In this document: one piece after another, positions 5,830 through 6,146 of the stretch
How positions within the stretch are numbered: position 1 is the first letter of the stretch
Layout: every line of letters starts with the position of its first letter
Assembly (NCBI GenBank): GCA_017936725.1
Contig: JAGBEZ010000004.1
Span: 1-6,146 of the forward strand
Length of the DNA: 6,146 bases
Direction of reading: 5' to 3'
Origin: Agathobacter sp.
GTDB taxonomy: Bacteria; Bacillota_A; Clostridia; Lachnospirales; Lachnospiraceae
Made by a program: the position numbers and the translations under genes
Notes under the pieces: generated by a model
The model's input: the letters and a program-made list of their open reading frames with translations, nothing else
Told to the model about the DNA's origin: nothing
The model's database searches: none

Positions 5830-6146
5830 ACTCGCTGATTCCGTATTCTTCTCAATCACTTCTGCGATTCGAGATTTTACCAATGCTGCAATCTCATTGG
5901 TTTTCAAATCTTTATATTCTTCATAATAAATTGGCTCCAAGTAATGCAATTGCACTACAAGTGGATGGCAGCCATCTTCATCCAACACCTTGAAACTATC
6001 GATAAACGCAAAAGGCAGAATCGGTGCTTTTGCTTTCGTAGCACATTTAAAAGAACCTGCATGAAATTCTCCCATTTGATTTCCATTTTTACTTCTGGTT
6101 CCTTCTGGGAAAATAATGATGGTTCTTCCATCTTGCAGCTCTTTTG
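5827..6146 (-). CDS. plsC: 1-acyl-sn-glycerol-3-phosphate acyltransferase, 5'-partial
   Basis: This is the C-terminal 105 residues of a PlsC-family acyltransferase, which converts lysophosphatidic acid to phosphatidic acid at the membrane in phospholipid synthesis. The frame is open to the right edge, and its first visible residues (KELQDGRTIIIFPEGTRSKN) contain the diagnostic acyl-acceptor-binding motif FPEGTRS (plus bases 6091-6111). Then come GEFHAGSFKCATKAKAPILPFAF, the typical F-K-x-G/C-A block with a conserved Pro in the ILP segment, and a C-terminal helix. The catalytic HX4D motif should lie upstream, outside the window. The ATG at 6075 is internal because the family motif precedes it. 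It is the first visible gene of the operon and ends 8 bases before lepB. Confidence 0.92.
   Translation of the reverse strand, partial: KELQDGRTIIIFPEGTRSKNGNQMGEFHAGSFKCATKAKAPILPFAFIDSFKVLDEDGCHPLVVQLHYLEPIYYEEYKDLKTNEIAALVKSRIAEVIEKNTESAS

Noticed and set aside
5827..6075. A short complete gene starting at the ATG at 6075
   Set aside because: The same frame continues upstream to the window edge and encodes the PlsC FPEGTRS motif, so this is the tail of a larger gene.

Overview
The window looks like chromosomal DNA of a low-to-moderate-GC Gram-positive clostridium, most plausibly a gut Lachnospiraceae-type bacterium. The signs are strong AGGAGG/AAGGA ribosome binding sites, short intergenic gaps, a lipoteichoic-acid-synthase-type sulfatase, a LiaF-like envelope-stress protein and a cysteine-tailed Mrp ATPase of clostridial style. 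This placement is an inference from gene style, not from a marker gene. I see no mobile element, CRISPR array, tRNA or rRNA.

Layout: (1) 1-1706, plus strand: the 3' part of a membrane-anchored LTA-synthase/alkaline-phosphatase-superfamily enzyme. Its N-terminus lies off the left edge, and its C-terminus carries an IPT/TIG-like beta-sandwich. (2) 1725-1766: a bidirectional terminator built on a perfect 28-bp palindrome between convergent genes. (3) 2948 down to 1792, minus strand: a two-gene unit of a receiver-less LytTR DNA-binding regulator and a four-helix LiaF-like membrane protein, joined by a 4-base ATGA overlap. (4) 3034-3086: a second hairpin terminator that ends the next operon. (5) 6146 down to 3103, minus strand: a tight four-gene operon in the order plsC (5' end off the right edge), lepB, a CDF metal transporter, mrp, with gaps of 8, 21 and 28 bases.

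How it fits together: most genes concern the cell envelope, namely phospholipid synthesis (PlsC), protein export (LepB), polyglycerol-phosphate polymer synthesis (LtaS-like) and a probable envelope-sensing switch (LytTR plus LiaF-like). The CDF exporter and Mrp add metal and Fe-S handling. The CDF site residues (N60, D64, D168, D172) suggest manganese rather than zinc. LtaS-type enzymes use Mn2+, but a functional link across the two strands is speculation.

The most interesting items are the compact LytTR/LiaF-like module, which resembles the regulator-plus-membrane-inhibitor LytTR systems but has a LiaF-type partner; the apparent duplication of the cytoplasmic domain in the CDF protein; and the IPT/TIG-like tail on the LTA synthase. 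None of these can be called a new system from sequence alone. No stretch longer than about 155 bases lacks a gene.
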